Shown here: positions 63,888 through 64,000 of the stretch, one piece after another
Layout of the letters: every line of letters begins with the position of its first letter
Position numbering within the stretch: the stretch's first letter is position 1
Program-made: the position numbers and the translations under genes
Source of the DNA: Nostoc flagelliforme FACHB-838
GTDB lineage: Bacteria > Cyanobacteriota > Cyanobacteriia > Cyanobacteriales > Nostocaceae
Reading direction: 5' to 3'
Assembly (NCBI RefSeq): GCF_014698065.1
Contig: NZ_JACJSI010000024.1
Coordinates: forward strand, 23,681-87,680
Length of the DNA stretch: 64,000 nucleotides
The notes under the pieces: generated by a model
What the model was told of the DNA's origin: nothing
Databases searched by the model: none
Seen by the model: only the letters and a program-made list of their open reading frames with translations

Positions 63888-64000
63888 TTAGGACGCTAGG
63901 CGAAGTACATATTCCATAGCATCCCTGATACAGTCAAATTGAATAAGTTGTTGACGAATTCGACTCTTCAACCATGACCAACATCGCTCAATTTTGTTCA
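63888..64000 (-). CDS. C-terminal end of an IS630-type transposase (partial)
   Basis: Minus-strand frame closed by TAA at 63888-63890 and running off the window. The visible 36 residues (IERCWSWLKSRIRQQL, then FDCIRDAMEYVLRLAS) match the conserved C-terminus of IS630-family DDE transposases, which contains the third acidic residue region (NKIERCW). The element's end and the rest of the gene are outside the window. Such a transposase could have moved the TA-flanked MITEs seen here. Confidence 0.75.
   Translation of the reverse strand, partial: NKIERCWSWLKSRIRQQLIQFDCIRDAMEYVLRLAS

Overview
The window looks like a piece of chromosome from a filamentous, heterocyst-type cyanobacterium (Nostocales, Nostoc or a close relative). 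Evidence seen directly: very many HIP1 octamers (GCGATCGC), heptanucleotide tandem repeats in intergenic DNA (AATTCGT, TCATTAG and CCCTAAT types), a Ycf34 gene, an ndhB gene of photosynthetic NDH-1, a cyanobacterial iron-uptake-type porin, a phytochrome-like GAF sensor kinase, a PEP-CTERM protein, and a terpene synthase-P450 pair beside a hybrid histidine kinase, an arrangement known from Nostoc. No tRNA, rRNA or CRISPR array was recognised.

Layout. 0-9 kb: RRM RNA-binding protein, SufE, a hydrolase-fold protein without its nucleophile, a divergent pair (PEP-CTERM protein and COG0523 GTPase) with a Zur-like box before each gene, a WD40 protein, a small Cys-rich secreted protein, ndhB. 9-16 kb: sensor kinases (one frameshifted, one a truncated partial duplicate, one intact hybrid), a methanogen-output-domain protein, a frameshifted sesquiterpene synthase and an intact cytochrome P450. 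16-25 kb: MITE-like repeats, PBP2, a beta-lactamase-fold hydrolase, a VanY-type peptidase, an AEC transporter, tsaB, ycf34, CCA-adding enzyme. 25-33 kb: small signalling genes, a repeat-rich gap with a coding remnant, an NMT1/SsuABC-like ABC transporter with an FAD-linked oxidase, rtcA. 33-43 kb: GPH symporter, phosphoribosyltransferase, a four-gene sensory operon (hybrid kinase, bilin-type GAF kinase, two receivers), a cell-wall-binding protein, a receiver. 43-45.5 kb: three tandem Crp/Fnr paralogues, only the middle one intact. 46.7-53 kb: a small ORF, rpsB-tsf, an acidic-repeat protein, recG. 53-64 kb: porin, a large membrane-anchored protein split by one in-frame TAG, threonine synthase, coiled-coil proteins, BrkB/YihY protein, DUF4112 protein, an alpha/beta hydrolase, a MITE, and the end of an IS630-type transposase running off the window.

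Two themes stand out. First, small inactivating lesions are frequent and of several kinds: a 5-bp tandem duplication (terpene synthase), a 7-bp tandem duplication (Crp/Fnr copy 1), a stop at codon 2 (Crp/Fnr copy 3), a one-base frameshift (kinase), a single TAG (56.9 kb gene), a frameshift in an A-run (tiny ORF at 24.8 kb) and a truncated kinase copy. This suggests gene decay in this lineage, unless part of it is sequencing error. Second, the gaps are full of small palindromic elements, including two with TA at both ends, one of them nested inside another repeat, and a 60-bp element present twice in opposite orientation.

The most promising functional units are the Zur-like divergent pair, the bilin-type sensor operon and the decayed terpene minicluster. 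All functional calls come from reading motifs; no database search was run.
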